Part shown: positions 8,083-17,100 of the stretch, in pieces
How positions within the stretch are numbered: the first letter of the stretch is position 1
Layout of the letters: every line of letters starts with the position of its first letter
DNA from: Mycolicibacterium vulneris
Lineage (GTDB): Bacteria > Actinomycetota > Actinomycetes > Mycobacteriales > Mycobacteriaceae
Direction: 5' to 3'
NCBI RefSeq assembly: GCF_002104765.1
Contig: NZ_NCXM01000011.1
Span: forward strand, 113,275 to 177,274
DNA length: 64,000 nucleotides
Notes under the pieces: model-generated
What the model was told of the DNA's origin: nothing
Seen by the model: the letters and a program-made list of their open reading frames with translations, nothing else
Databases searched by the model: none
Made by a program: the position numbers and the translations under genes

Positions 8083-8412
8083 ATGGCTGACACAAACGTT
8101 CTGGTGACGGGTGGTTCTGGCTTCATCGGCTCGCATTGCGTTGTCGCGCTGCTAAAAAGCGGGTACGGGGTCCGCGCGACTGTGACATCGCCCGAACGCG
8201 AGGCCGATGTGCGCGACATGTTGGAGCGTGCCGGTGTCAACGCCTTGGACACACTAACTTTCACCGTCGCCGACCTCACGTCCGACGATGAATGGCCCGA
8301 GGCGGTCGACGGCAGCGACTTTGTGCTTCATGTCGCCTCGCCCTACCCACCGGATGAACCCAAGAATGAAGACGAGGTCATCGTGCCGGCGCCGAAATCG
8401 GCTGAGCCATAG
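8083..8412 (+). pseudogene. NAD-dependent epimerase / dihydroflavonol-reductase-like protein, 3'-truncated
   Basis: The 109-residue product begins with a clean extended-SDR N-terminus (NVLVTGGSGFIGSHCVVALL, the TGxxGxxG NAD(P)-binding motif) and runs to the strand VDGSDFVLHVASPYPP. It stops where the family would go on for another ~230 residues including the YxxxK catalytic site. The 3' part is replaced by a carboxyltransferase fragment read in another frame. An active enzyme is not possible. This is one of several gene joins in the tRNA-Ala-bounded segment. Confidence 0.75.
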
Positions 8413-8654
8413 TGAACTTCGATGGACCGATCGTGTTCTGTGTGATCTCGCGCTACCACGGCGGAGCCTTCGTCGTGTTCTCCAACGCGCTGAACGAGAA
8501 CATGCAAGTGCTCGCCGTCGAGGGATCGTTCTCCTCGGTTATCGGCGGCGCACCCGCGGCAGCGGTGGTCGCCGAATCCGTCGAGCGCGGGATGGCGCGG
8601 ACTATCGCGGCGCCCGCGGGCAGCGGCAAGAACCTCAACCGCGAGGCCGGCTGA
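8412..8654 (+). pseudogene. Acyl-CoA carboxylase carboxyltransferase, C-terminal fragment
   Basis: The frame encodes CVISRYHGGAFVVFSNALNE, then VLAVEGSFSSVIGGAPAAAVV, a segment characteristic of the C-terminal half of biotin-dependent acyl-CoA carboxylase carboxyltransferase subunits. Only about 60 of more than 500 residues remain, and the sequence ends soon after. It is joined directly to the truncated SDR gene, so a deletion probably removed the 3' end of one gene and the 5' end of the other. Confidence 0.65.
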
Positions 8655-8669
8655 GCTGCGGGTGGGCCG

Positions 8670-10184
8670 ATGTCACGCATCAGTTGCCCTGTCCTAGCCG
8701 CGAAGGTGGTTGCGGCCGAGGAGGCCGTGGCGCACATCCACGATGGCGACAACGTGGGGTTCAGCGGGTTCACCGGCGCCGGCTATCCCAAGGCGGTCCC
8801 CGCCGCGCTGGCCGCAACTATGATCCGGGCCCACGACGAGGGACGGCAGTTCCAGGTCGGGCTGTGGACCGGCGCGTCGACGGCACCCGACGCCGACGGC
8901 GTACTGGCCGCTGCCCACGGGATCTCGACCCGGCTGCCGTACAACTCCGACCCCACGCTGCGCGGCATGATCAACGCCGGCGACGTTCGCTACATCGACG
9001 CGCACCTGAGCCACTCCGCGCAGCAGATGTGGTTCGGCTTCTACGGCAAGCTCAACGTGGCGGTCGTGGAGGTGACCGCGGCCCTGGGGGACGGGGTGCT
9101 GGTGCCCAGCTCGTCGGTGGGCAACAACAAGACCTGGCTCGACCAGGCCGAGCGGGTAATCCTCGAGGTCAACCACTGGCAGCCGCGTGAGCTGGAGGGC
9201 TTCCATGACGTCTACTACGGCACCGCGCTGCCGCCTTCGCGCCGCCCGATCATGCTCACCGAGGCATTGCAACGCATCGGCGAGCCATACCTGCACGTCG
9301 ACCCCGACAAGGTTGTCGCCGTGGTCGAGACGCGCCGCCCCGACCGCAATGCGCCGTTCAGCCCCCCCGACGACACCTCGCGGGCGATCGCCGGGCACCT
9401 GGTGGATTTCCTACGCCACGAGGTCCGCGCCGGCCGGATGCCGCAGGGGCTGCTGCCAATCCAGTCCGGCGTCGGCAACGTCGCCAACGCCGTCTTGGCC
9501 GGGCTCGACGACAGCGAGTTCACCGACCTGGTCGCGTTTACCGAAGTGCTGCAGGACGGCATGCTCGACCTGCTCGACTCCGGGACGCTGCGGGCGGCGT
9601 CGGCCACGTCGTTTGGGCTGTCCAGCGACGGCATGCGCCGATTCAGGGCCGGCATTGACGGCTACAAGGGCCGCATCCTGCTGCGCAGTCAGGAAATCTC
9701 CAACCACCCGGAGGTGGTGCGCCGGCTCGGGGTGCTGGCCATGAACGGCATGATCGAGGCCGACATCTACGGCAACGTGAACTCCACCCACATCATGGGC
9801 AGTGCGATCATGAACGGCATCGGCGGGAGTGGGGACTTCGCGCGCAACGGGTTCTGCAGCTTCTTCCTGTCGCCCTCGACGGCCAAGGGTGGTGCCATCT
9901 CGGCGATCGTCCCGATGGTCAGTCACGTCGACCACACCGAGCACGACGTAGACGTCGTCGTGACCGAGCAGGGCCTCGCCGACCTGCGCGGGCTGGCTCC
10001 CCGGGACCGGGCCCCGCGGATCATCGAGCGCTGTGCGCATCCGTCGTTCCGAGATCAGCTGCGCGATTACTTCGACCGTGCGCTCGCGGCCCGGCCGAAC
10101 GCCCGCCACACCCCACACCTGCTAGGCGAGGCGCTGTCGTGGCATCAGCGCTACCTCGACTCGGGAAGCATGCTGACCGTGTGA
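8670..10184 (+). CDS. Acetyl-CoA hydrolase/transferase family (succinate CoA-transferase-like)
   Basis: At 504 residues this has the full length of class I CoA-transferases of the acetyl-CoA hydrolase family (bacterial AarC, yeast Ach1). The N-terminal half has NVGFSGFTGAGYPKAVP and the C-terminal half VAFTEVLQDGMLDLLDSG, containing the Glu that forms the gamma-glutamyl-CoA thioester. NSTHIMGSAIMNGIGGSGDF and the late HVDHTEHDVDVVVTEQG are further family blocks. It would move CoA between succinyl-CoA or acetyl-CoA and acetate or succinate in the cytoplasm. It is intact although its left neighbours in the segment are broken. Confidence 0.88.
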   Translation: MSRISCPVLAAKVVAAEEAVAHIHDGDNVGFSGFTGAGYPKAVPAALAATMIRAHDEGRQFQVGLWTGASTAPDADGVLAAAHGISTRLPYNSDPTLRGMINAGDVRYIDAHLSHSAQQMWFGFYGKLNVAVVEVTAALGDGVLVPSSSVGNNKTWLDQAERVILEVNHWQPRELEGFHDVYYGTALPPSRRPIMLTEALQRIGEPYLHVDPDKVVAVVETRRPDRNAPFSPPDDTSRAIAGHLVDFLRHEVRAGRMPQGLLPIQSGVGNVANAVLAGLDDSEFTDLVAFTEVLQDGMLDLLDSGTLRAASATSFGLSSDGMRRFRAGIDGYKGRILLRSQEISNHPEVVRRLGVLAMNGMIEADIYGNVNSTHIMGSAIMNGIGGSGDFARNGFCSFFLSPSTAKGGAISAIVPMVSHVDHTEHDVDVVVTEQGLADLRGLAPRDRAPRIIERCAHPSFRDQLRDYFDRALAARPNARHTPHLLGEALSWHQRYLDSGSMLTV

Positions 10185-10434
10185 CATGAGCTCTGCAGTG
10201 CTGCTCGAGCGCAACCTGCACCCTGACCCACATGACCAAACTCGCGCAGAGCCGTGAGATCGTCCGCCAGTTCGCCGCGCAATCTGCCGCAGCTGTTGAT
10301 CAGGGTCGGCCAGGCACCCGCACCCGTGGTTGAGCCTGTTGCCACGCGCGCCACCCGGTTCTGGAATTTCGCGGCTAGCGACCATCGCAAATGACGTGGC
10401 CCGTTTGGACATATGTACAGATAGGGTCTTTCCC

Positions 10435-10510
10435 TGGTGGAGCTAAGGGGACTCGAACCCCTGACCCCCACACTGCCAGTGTGGTGCGCTACCAGCTGCG
10501 CCATAGCCCC
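10435..10510 (-). tRNA. tRNA-Ala (anticodon GGC), integration target
   Basis: The leftward sequence folds as a full cloverleaf: acceptor GGGGCTA pairs with TAGCTCC, the D arm is GCGCAGCTGGTAGCGC, the anticodon loop is CTGGCAG with anticodon GGC, and the T loop is GTTCGAGTC. The 3' CCA is encoded. The first 29 bp on the left are repeated exactly about 3.9 kb away, marking this tRNA as the attachment site of the left-hand island. Confidence 0.95.
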
Positions 10511-10566
10511 AAGAAGTCGTGCCCATCGAAGTTACACCACCGGTAACTGACCTTCAAAGTTGCTGC

Positions 10567-11832
10567 TCATACCGGCTCGACGTCCGACTCGGATGCCATC
10601 AGGTCTGCCTCCAGATCCACCGCCGTCCGGGTCTCCGGCGCCACCACCCAGCCGACGGCGGCGATCAGCAGAACAATCCCGCTGATGACGAAGCCCCACG
10701 TGTAGCTGAACTGCTCGGCGGTCCAGCCGACCGCCATCGACCCGACGATGGCGCCCAGGTCCGACACCATCTGCACCATCGCCACCGGAAGGCCCGCGCG
10801 CGCCTCATTGCCCAGGATGTCGGCGACGGCGGCCTGCAGCGGTGACATGTAGATCCCCGTCATCGCTCCGACCACGCCAGCCGCCACCATGAACACCGGC
10901 AGCGAGAACACAAAGCCCAGCCAGACGGTGGCCACCCCGGACGTCAGCAGCCCGATGATCAACAGCGTGCGCCGCCCCATCCGGTCCGACAGGTAACCGC
11001 TGGGGATGACGGCCAACGCGTTGCCGCCCGCGAACGCCGCGAGCACCACGCCGATGATGCCGATGCCCCGGCCCATGACGTCGGAGATGAATAGCGGGAC
11101 CAGCGCGACGCGCAGCCCGAACGCCGACCATCCCGTCGCGAAATTGGACAGCAGCGCCGACCGGTACGCGCGCACCCGCAGCGCCTCGCGCAGCGTCACC
11201 GTGGATCGGCCCGGCGGCGGCGGTGCGGCCAGCGCCGAGTTCCGCAGGCTGTAGAAGAGCACCACCGCGACGGCCAGCATGGCGACGCCGTAGACAACGA
11301 AGGGTGCGGTCAGCCCCCATCCTGCCGCCAGGCCGCCGACCGCCGGACCACCGACCGCGCCGACCATGAACGAGGTGGTGAACAGCCCCGCGATCCGCCC
11401 GCGCGCGTCGGGAGGGCTGATGTGGATCATCAGCCCCAGCGCCGACACATAGAACATCGTGGACCCGATGCCGCTGAAGACGCGGAAAAGCATTAACTGC
11501 CAGTAAGCCTGGGAAAACGCGCACGCGGCGGTCGACACCGCCACGATCAGCAAACCCCCGATATAGATGCGCCGCTCACCCAACCGCTCGGTGAGCAGGC
11601 CACTGATAGGGGCGAAACACAACCGGCTCAACGAAAAGACGGTGACCAGGAATGTCACCGCCTTGATGCTGACCCCGAAGGTACGTGCAAAGGTTGGCAG
11701 CGCCGGCGAGATCACACCGTAGCCCAGGGCGATCATGATATTCGCCCAGCTCAGAATCCAGACTTCGCGCGGCAGCCGGCCAGAACGGGATGCACGCCCC
11801 CCCGAGCGGGCAAGACGGAGGGAAAAGGTCAC
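10567..11832 (-). CDS. Major facilitator superfamily (MFS) transporter
   Basis: A 421-residue MFS protein with twelve predicted membrane helices. The A-type loop between TM2 and TM3 reads GLLTERLGERRIYIGG and the equivalent in the second half reads GYLSDRMGRRTLLIIG. The TM4 motif LMLFRVFSGIGS and TM5 region FTTSFMVGAVGGPAVGG suggest a drug:H+ antiporter-like subfamily. The substrate is unknown. The start codon overlaps the stop of the phosphoglucomutase gene upstream (ATGA), so the two are translationally coupled. Confidence 0.88.
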   Translation of the reverse strand: MTFSLRLARSGGRASRSGRLPREVWILSWANIMIALGYGVISPALPTFARTFGVSIKAVTFLVTVFSLSRLCFAPISGLLTERLGERRIYIGGLLIVAVSTAACAFSQAYWQLMLFRVFSGIGSTMFYVSALGLMIHISPPDARGRIAGLFTTSFMVGAVGGPAVGGLAAGWGLTAPFVVYGVAMLAVAVVLFYSLRNSALAAPPPPGRSTVTLREALRVRAYRSALLSNFATGWSAFGLRVALVPLFISDVMGRGIGIIGVVLAAFAGGNALAVIPSGYLSDRMGRRTLLIIGLLTSGVATVWLGFVFSLPVFMVAAGVVGAMTGIYMSPLQAAVADILGNEARAGLPVAMVQMVSDLGAIVGSMAVGWTAEQFSYTWGFVISGIVLLIAAVGWVVAPETRTAVDLEADLMASESDVEPV

Positions 11833-13472
11833 CCGATGACTTTATTAACTACCTCGCGCGCGGTTTCTTGCACCTCCGCCAAATGCTCAGGCCCGTTGAA
11901 GGATTCCGCATAAATCTTGTACACGTCCTCGGTTCCCGACGGCCGCGCGGCAAACCATGCATTTGCCGTCGTCACCTTCAACCCGCCCAGTGGCGCGCCA
12001 TTGCCCGGCGCCGCGGTCAGCTTCGCGGTGATCGGCTCCCCCGCCAATTCCGTCGCGGTCACCTGGTCGGCGGAGAGCTTCGAGAGCCGGGCCTTCTGGT
12101 CGCGGTCGGCGGGCGCGTCGACCCGCGCGTAGTACGGCGTGCCGTACTCGGCGGTCAGCCGCTGATAACGCTGCGACGGGCTCGCCCCGGTGACCGCGAG
12201 AATCTCCGAGGCCAGCAGCGCCAAGATGATGCCGTCCTTATCGGTGGTCCACACCGAGCCGTCCCGCCGCAGGAACGACGCCCCGGCCGACTCCTCGCCG
12301 CCGAAGCCGATGGTGCCCCCGATCAGGCCGTCGACGAACCACTTGAACCCGACCGGCACTTCGATCAGTTTGCGGCCGATGCCGGCGACCACCCGGTCGA
12401 TCATCGACGAACTGACGGCGGTCTTGCCCACGGCGATGCCGCCCGGCCACGACGGCCGCTGGGTGTAGAGGTATTCGATGGCCACCGCGAGGTAGTGGTT
12501 CGGGTTGAGCAGCCCCCCGTCGGGCGTGACGATGCCGTGCCGGTCGGAGTCGGCGTCGTTGCCGGTGGCGATCTGGTAGCGGCCGGGGTCGCCGGACATC
12601 GTTCGGATAAGCCCCGCCATCGCATCCGGCGAGCTGCAATCCATCCGGATCTTGCCGTCGTGGTCGAGCGTCATGAATCGCCATGTCGCGTCGACCAGCG
12701 GATTGACCACGGTCAGGTCCAGGCGATGCCGCTGGGCGATCTCGGCCCAATAGTCCACACTGGCCCCGCCCAGCGGGTCTGCGCCGATACGCACCCCGGC
12801 CGTGCGGATGGCGTCGATGTCGACCACGTTGGGCAGGTCGTCGACGTAGTTCCCCAGATAATCGTGGCGTTGCACGGTTTGCAGCGCGCGGGCCAGCGGA
12901 ATGCGCTTGACGCCCGACCCGTCGCGCAGGATCTCGTTGGCGCGCTTGGCAATCGCGTTGGTGGCATCGGTGTCGGCCGGGCCGCCGTTGGGCGGGTTGT
13001 ATTTGAAACCGCCGTCGGAGGGCGGGTTGTGCGACGGTGTCACGACGATTCCGTCGGCCAACGCCTCGGTGCGGCCGCGGTTGTAGGTGAGGATGGCGTG
13101 GCTGACCGCGGGTGTCGGGGTGTACCGGTCGCGGGAGTCGATCATGGCGACGACGTCGTTGGCGGCGAGCACCTCCAGCGCCGACACCCAGGCCGGCTCG
13201 GACAGGCCGTGCGTGTCCCGGCCGATGAATAACGGGCCCGTGGTCCCGTGCGCGGCACGGTACTCGACGATGGCCTTGGTGATCGCCAGGATGTGCGCCT
13301 CGTTGAACGCCGCGTTGAGCGCCGACCCGCGGTGCCCCGACGTGCCGAAGGCGACCTGCTGAGAGACGTCACCGGGGTCGGGCGCAATCGAGTAATACGC
13401 CGTCACCAGGTGGGGCAGATCGACAAAATCTTCGGGCTGGGCCGGCTGACCGGCGCGGGGATTGGCGACCAT
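11829..13472 (-). CDS. pgmA: Phosphoglucomutase (alpha-D-glucose phosphate-specific)
   Basis: The 547-residue product starts [15 protein letters not shown], as I recall for M. tuberculosis PgmA, which fixes the start against a longer upstream frame. Catalytic features are visible: the phosphoserine loop [13 protein letters not shown], the metal-binding loop [10 protein letters not shown], the sugar-binding loop GFGGEESAG and the phosphate-binding [10 protein letters not shown]. It interconverts glucose 1-phosphate and glucose 6-phosphate, feeding glycogen, trehalose and surface glucan synthesis. Divergent crcB genes lie on its right and a coupled MFS gene follows it. Confidence 0.95.
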   Translation of the reverse strand: MVANPRAGQPAQPEDFVDLPHLVTAYYSIAPDPGDVSQQVAFGTSGHRGSALNAAFNEAHILAITKAIVEYRAAHGTTGPLFIGRDTHGLSEPAWVSALEVLAANDVVAMIDSRDRYTPTPAVSHAILTYNRGRTEALADGIVVTPSHNPPSDGGFKYNPPNGGPADTDATNAIAKRANEILRDGSGVKRIPLARALQTVQRHDYLGNYVDDLPNVVDIDAIRTAGVRIGADPLGGASVDYWAEIAQRHRLDLTVVNPLVDATWRFMTLDHDGKIRMDCSSPDAMAGLIRTMSGDPGRYQIATGNDADSDRHGIVTPDGGLLNPNHYLAVAIEYLYTQRPSWPGGIAVGKTAVSSSMIDRVVAGIGRKLIEVPVGFKWFVDGLIGGTIGFGGEESAGASFLRRDGSVWTTDKDGIILALLASEILAVTGASPSQRYQRLTAEYGTPYYARVDAPADRDQKARLSKLSADQVTATELAGEPITAKLTAAPGNGAPLGGLKVTTANAWFAARPSGTEDVYKIYAESFNGPEHLAEVQETAREVVNKVIG

Positions 13473-13573
13473 GGTTACCAATTCTGCCCGTGCCCGCGTC
13501 CCCCCGGACTGCGCCGGTCTGGACTTCGGCCATACGCTGCGTAGCGCAGCGGCAAACGAAGGGAATCGACCCG

Positions 13574-13972
13574 GTGGCTCAACTGGACTATCGCGAATTG
13601 GCCGCGGTGTTCGCCGGTGGGGCGCTGGGCTCCCTGGCCCGTGCGGCGCTGAGCACCCTTGCCGGCCCTGACCCGACGAGCTGGCCATGGCCCACGTTTA
13701 CCGTCAACATCGTCGGCGCGTTCCTGGTGGGCTACTTCACCACCCGGCTGCTGGAGCGGTTGCCGACGTCGAGCTATCGGCGGCCCCTGCTCGGCACCGG
13801 ATTGTGCGGCGGTTTAACCACTTTCTCGACGATGCAGGTCGAGACGCTGAGGATGATCGAACACGGCCACCGGGGGCTGGCCGTCGGCTACACCGTGACC
13901 AGTATCGTGCTCGGACTGCTGACGGTGCACCTTGCCACCAAGTTGGTGCGCCGGGTCCGGGTGCCCCGATGA
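13574..13972 (+). CDS. crcB1: Fluoride ion exporter CrcB/Fluc, subunit 1
   Basis: About 132 residues from a GTG with GAAGGGA upstream, the usual size of Fluc proteins, with four hydrophobic helices. Family marks are [13 protein letters not shown] in TM1, [14 protein letters not shown] with the conserved Asn, and [15 protein letters not shown], the TTFST Phe-box of the fluoride pore. Fluc channels work as dual-topology dimers, and here the second subunit gene follows with a 4-bp overlap, as in other mycobacteria with paired crcB genes. It exports toxic fluoride across the inner membrane. Confidence 0.92.
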   Translation: MAQLDYRELAAVFAGGALGSLARAALSTLAGPDPTSWPWPTFTVNIVGAFLVGYFTTRLLERLPTSSYRRPLLGTGLCGGLTTFSTMQVETLRMIEHGHRGLAVGYTVTSIVLGLLTVHLATKLVRRVRVPR

Positions 13973-14352
13973 CCGCCGCCACCGCGACGACGGCTCTGGT
14001 CTGGGTCGGCGTCGCGCTCATCGGCGGCATCGGGTCGGTGCTGCGTTTCGTCGTCGACCGCACGGTGGCGCGCCGGCTATCGCGGCCGTTTCCGTTCGGC
14101 ACGCTCGCCGTGAACATCAGCGGCGCAGCGCTTTTGGGTTTCCTCGGCGGGATGGCCCTGAATAAGGACGTGGCCCTACTGGCCGGCACCGCCTTCGCCG
14201 GTGCCTACACCACGTTTTCCACCTGGATGCTGGAAACGCAGCGGCTCGGCGAGGAACGCCAACTCCGCGCGGCACTGGCCAATATCGTCGTGAGCGTCTT
14301 GCTCGGTGAAACGGCGGCCTTCATCGGACAGCAGCTGGCACAGCAGCTTTGA
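13969..14352 (+). CDS. crcB2: Fluoride ion exporter CrcB/Fluc, subunit 2
   Basis: A 127-residue partner of the preceding gene, starting at an ATG that overlaps its stop (ATGA). It carries the same blocks: [31 protein letters not shown] and [19 protein letters not shown]. Paired Fluc genes usually give an obligate heterodimer with opposite subunit orientations. Convergent with the MbtK-like gene, whose end lies about 20 bp away. Confidence 0.92.
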   Translation: MTAATATTALVWVGVALIGGIGSVLRFVVDRTVARRLSRPFPFGTLAVNISGAALLGFLGGMALNKDVALLAGTAFAGAYTTFSTWMLETQRLGEERQLRAALANIVVSVLLGETAAFIGQQLAQQL

Positions 14353-14370
14353 TGCGGACCCGCGGGGCCA

Positions 14371-14997
14371 TCAGGTGTCGCACTGACGGGGGACGTCTTC
14401 GGGGGTGCGGGGCAGTACGTATAGCGCCATCCGCCGATTCGCCATGTCATGCTCGCCGAGAAATACGCAGCCGCCTCGTTCACAGAACTTGCGCGCCAAG
14501 GCATTGCGGTGATCGGGATCGAACATGATGCGGCGACACCGTGGATCGAGGGTGAAGACGCCGATGACCAAATGCGGCAGCAGGTAACTGACGTGGCCGC
14601 GCTCGATGTAGTCCACATCAGCAACCGCGACATGCAGTCCCAAATCGTAGGGGTCATGCTCGTAACGCCGGGCAATGGAATCCTTTGCCGCTCTGTATAA
14701 TTCGATGTATCCGCGATCTACCCCGTCTAGGCTGGCGATAAGCGGGCGTGAGAAGCCGCCCTCCAGTTGCGCCTTCAGGTAGCGATGCCACCGCGGCACC
14801 GGCCAGTTGGACTCCCACGCCTCGACCAGATGCGGCCGGCTCATCCACTCCGCGACCATCTCGGCGTCGGCGTCCGGATCGGCGACACGCAGACCGTACG
14901 GCTCGGGCAGTTCCGGGATGGGCGGTGGCGGGACGCTGCGGATCGCCTCGGGAAGCTCGGTCAGTTCCCGCGGGAGGATCGGGTCTGGGTTGGTCAT
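14371..14997 (-). CDS. MbtK-like lysine N-acyltransferase (GNAT fold)
   Basis: This 208-residue protein closely resembles the mycobactin lysine N6-acyltransferase MbtK (Rv1347c) as I recall it. Shared blocks include PYGLRVADPDADAEMVAEWM, RPHLVEAWESNWP, DPYDLGLHVAVAD, the acyl-binding CRRIMFDPDHRN, and FLGEHDMANRRMALY. The catalytic Asp and His of the IucB/MbtK group lie in these blocks. It would transfer a long acyl chain to lysine side chains during siderophore assembly. No other mycobactin gene is nearby, so it may be a paralogue with another substrate. Confidence 0.75.
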   Translation of the reverse strand: MTNPDPILPRELTELPEAIRSVPPPPIPELPEPYGLRVADPDADAEMVAEWMSRPHLVEAWESNWPVPRWHRYLKAQLEGGFSRPLIASLDGVDRGYIELYRAAKDSIARRYEHDPYDLGLHVAVADVDYIERGHVSYLLPHLVIGVFTLDPRCRRIMFDPDHRNALARKFCERGGCVFLGEHDMANRRMALYVLPRTPEDVPRQCDT

Positions 14998-15139
14998 ATC
15001 AACGGGACGAGCCTACGACGTTGCCGGTTCGAAGCCGGCTCAGCGAGGTTTGAGCAGCTTGGCCGACCCGCGCCACCCGGATCCGGCCCTTGGCGCTCAC
15101 AACACCAGGGTAATCGCGGAGGTGCAGACGTCGAGTGAC

Positions 15140-16060
15140 TCAGTAGTGGTAGGTATCCGACGGCGCGGGCGAGTGATCGCGCTCTGCCTCGTCGATGTCC
15201 AACGCCTCGATGCCGTAGGCGCGGGCCAGCTCCAGGATCTTGGTGGCCCGGGCGATGCGGGGCAGGTCGGAGCCATTGCGGATCTCTCCCCCGTCGCGCT
15301 CGAACTCGGCGAAAAACTCTTTCGCCCAGGAGATTTCGTCCTGCGACGGCGAGAGTCCCTCGTTGACGACGGCACATTGATCGGGCGTCAGGCAAATCTT
15401 GCCGGTCATCCCGAACTGGGTGGACACCGCAGTGGCCTCGATCAATTTCAGCGGATTGGAGCCAATGGTCGGCCCGTCGATAGCGCTGGGCAGGTCGGCG
15501 GCCTTGGAGGCGATGGTGAAGCGTGATCGCGTGTAGGCCAGAGTGGCCGGGTCGTCCCCGAAACCGGTGTCGCGGCGGAAGTCGCCGATGCCGAATGCGA
15601 GCCGGAAGGTGCCCTTGGTTGCGGCGATCTCGGTGATGCGTTCCAAGCCCCGGGCGGTTTCCACCAGGGCCACGATCGGCACATCGGGCAGCCGCTTCGC
15701 GGTCTCAGTCACGTGGTCGACCGATTCGACCATCGCCAGCATCACCCCGCCGACCGGGGTGGTGGCCAGGGCGGCCAGGTCCTCTGCCCACCAGGGGGTG
15801 CCGAAGCCGTTGATGCGGACCCAGTCGACGTTGCCGGCACCCAGCCAGCCCACCACGTTGTCGCGGGCGGCGTTCTTGTCTTTGGGCGCCACCGCGTCCT
15901 CGATGTCGAAAACGACGATGTCGGCCCGCGAGTCCACCGCGGACTGGAACCGATCGGCATGCGTGCCGTTGACCAGAAGCCAACTCCGGGCGAGGACCGG
16001 GTCGATGCGAGACCCGATGTCTTCGGCCTCGGCGGCGGTGGTGTTGACCTGTTCGTACAT
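15140..16060 (-). CDS. HpcH/HpaI aldolase/citrate lyase beta-like family protein
   Basis: A 306-residue TIM-barrel protein equivalent in position and size to Rv3075c. Visible features are ARSWLLVNGTHADRF, DIVVFDIEDAVAPKDK with the metal-binding acidic residue, VRINGFGTPW with the substrate Arg, IVALVETARGLERI with the second metal-ligand Glu, and FGIGDFRRDTG. Members cleave or form C-C bonds in CoA-linked or free hydroxy acids using Mg2+. No CitE partners are adjacent, so the substrate is unknown. Confidence 0.82.
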   Translation of the reverse strand: MYEQVNTTAAEAEDIGSRIDPVLARSWLLVNGTHADRFQSAVDSRADIVVFDIEDAVAPKDKNAARDNVVGWLGAGNVDWVRINGFGTPWWAEDLAALATTPVGGVMLAMVESVDHVTETAKRLPDVPIVALVETARGLERITEIAATKGTFRLAFGIGDFRRDTGFGDDPATLAYTRSRFTIASKAADLPSAIDGPTIGSNPLKLIEATAVSTQFGMTGKICLTPDQCAVVNEGLSPSQDEISWAKEFFAEFERDGGEIRNGSDLPRIARATKILELARAYGIEALDIDEAERDHSPAPSDTYHY

Positions 16061-16501
16061 GTCTGCTGATCTGTCGTCTCTGTGTGTCGGGCGGGTGCGT
16101 TGCCCCTAACCGTAGCGAGTATCTGGAACCGGCGGTCCCGGATGGCCCCGCGATGTCTCGCTTTTGCGCCGGGTTCCGGCCGGAGCCTCGGCTTGCCTCG
16201 GCGGCCAGCAAACGCAAAAAGCCCACGGCATCGAGTTTCGGCGTTGCTGGCCGAGGTAAGCCATCCCTCGCTGCGTTGCGGCCATCGGTAGTGCGTCGCT
16301 TTCTGCGGAGACTAGAGCACGCGACCCGGATGTAGGAATACGTTGTGCCGCAAGGGGTCCTGATCCCATGACTGGGCGCCTCAGAGCGTCGTGCGCAGCG
16401 AGGCGCCGTTTGGCCATTTGTGCAGCGGGTATGACTCGGACAAGCCGCACTCAGCCCACAGTGCGCAGTCCCAATTCCCGAAGTCATTGGAGGTATCGGC
16501 G
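16061..16501. other. Intergenic region upstream of the hemerythrin-like gene
   Basis: Between the leftward HpcH-like gene and the rightward hemerythrin-like gene I see no convincing coding frame on either strand. The right end has TTGGAGGTATCGGCG before the next start, a strong ribosome-binding sequence. Confidence 0.45.
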
Positions 16502-17071
16502 ATGGCAGACCTCATTGTCGAATCACCCGACGAAGTTGTCGCATTCCTGAAAGCGCAGCACAACCTCATCGAGGACATGTTCGACCAAGTGTTGCACGCG
16601 ACGGATCCGAAAGCGCGTGAAGAGCCGTTCGCAACGTTGCGTCAGCTGCTGGCCGTCCACGAGACGGCCGAGGAAATGGTGGTGCACCCGCGCGTGCGGC
16701 GGGAGGACGGCGATGCCGGCGACGCCATCGTCGACGCGCGCCTCCAAGAGGAGCATGACGCCAAGGAGTTGCTGTCGGCGATCGAGAAGCTCGACATCAC
16801 CTCGGACAAGTTCATCGCAGAGCTCACCAAGCTGCGCGAAGCCGTGCTCGAGCACGCCCGGCAGGAGGAGGACGAAGAGTTCCCCGTCCTGAAGCGCAAG
16901 GTCGACACTGACGACCTCAAGCGAATGGGGGCGGCAGTACGCGCCGCCGAAGCCATCGCTCCGACGCGACCCCACCCCGGTGTGGAATCGGCGAAGCTGA
17001 ACTTCGCGCTCGGGCCGTTCGCGTCGATGCTCGACCGCGCCCGCGACCTCATCGGCAAAGCCCTCGGATAG
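16502..17071 (+). CDS. Hemerythrin HHE cation-binding domain protein
   Basis: A 189-residue helical protein with the HHE pattern for a non-heme di-iron site: [14 protein letters not shown] (first His), [17 protein letters not shown] (His...His), [11 protein letters not shown] and [15 protein letters not shown] (His...Glu). The last ~50 residues are a mycobacterial extension. Such proteins sense or bind O2, NO or iron. The start has GGAGGT upstream. No regulator lies next to it. SelO follows on the same strand after about 30 bp and may be co-transcribed. Confidence 0.88.
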   Translation: MADLIVESPDEVVAFLKAQHNLIEDMFDQVLHATDPKAREEPFATLRQLLAVHETAEEMVVHPRVRREDGDAGDAIVDARLQEEHDAKELLSAIEKLDITSDKFIAELTKLREAVLEHARQEEDEEFPVLKRKVDTDDLKRMGAAVRAAEAIAPTRPHPGVESAKLNFALGPFASMLDRARDLIGKALG

Positions 17072-17100
17072 CGCCTTCGGGTTTCCGTAGGCTCGATGAG

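Noticed and set aside
6493..10434. Intact prophage or ICE in the tRNA-Ala segment
   Set aside because: No integrase, structural, replication or conjugation gene is present. Only scars and a few cargo-like genes remain.
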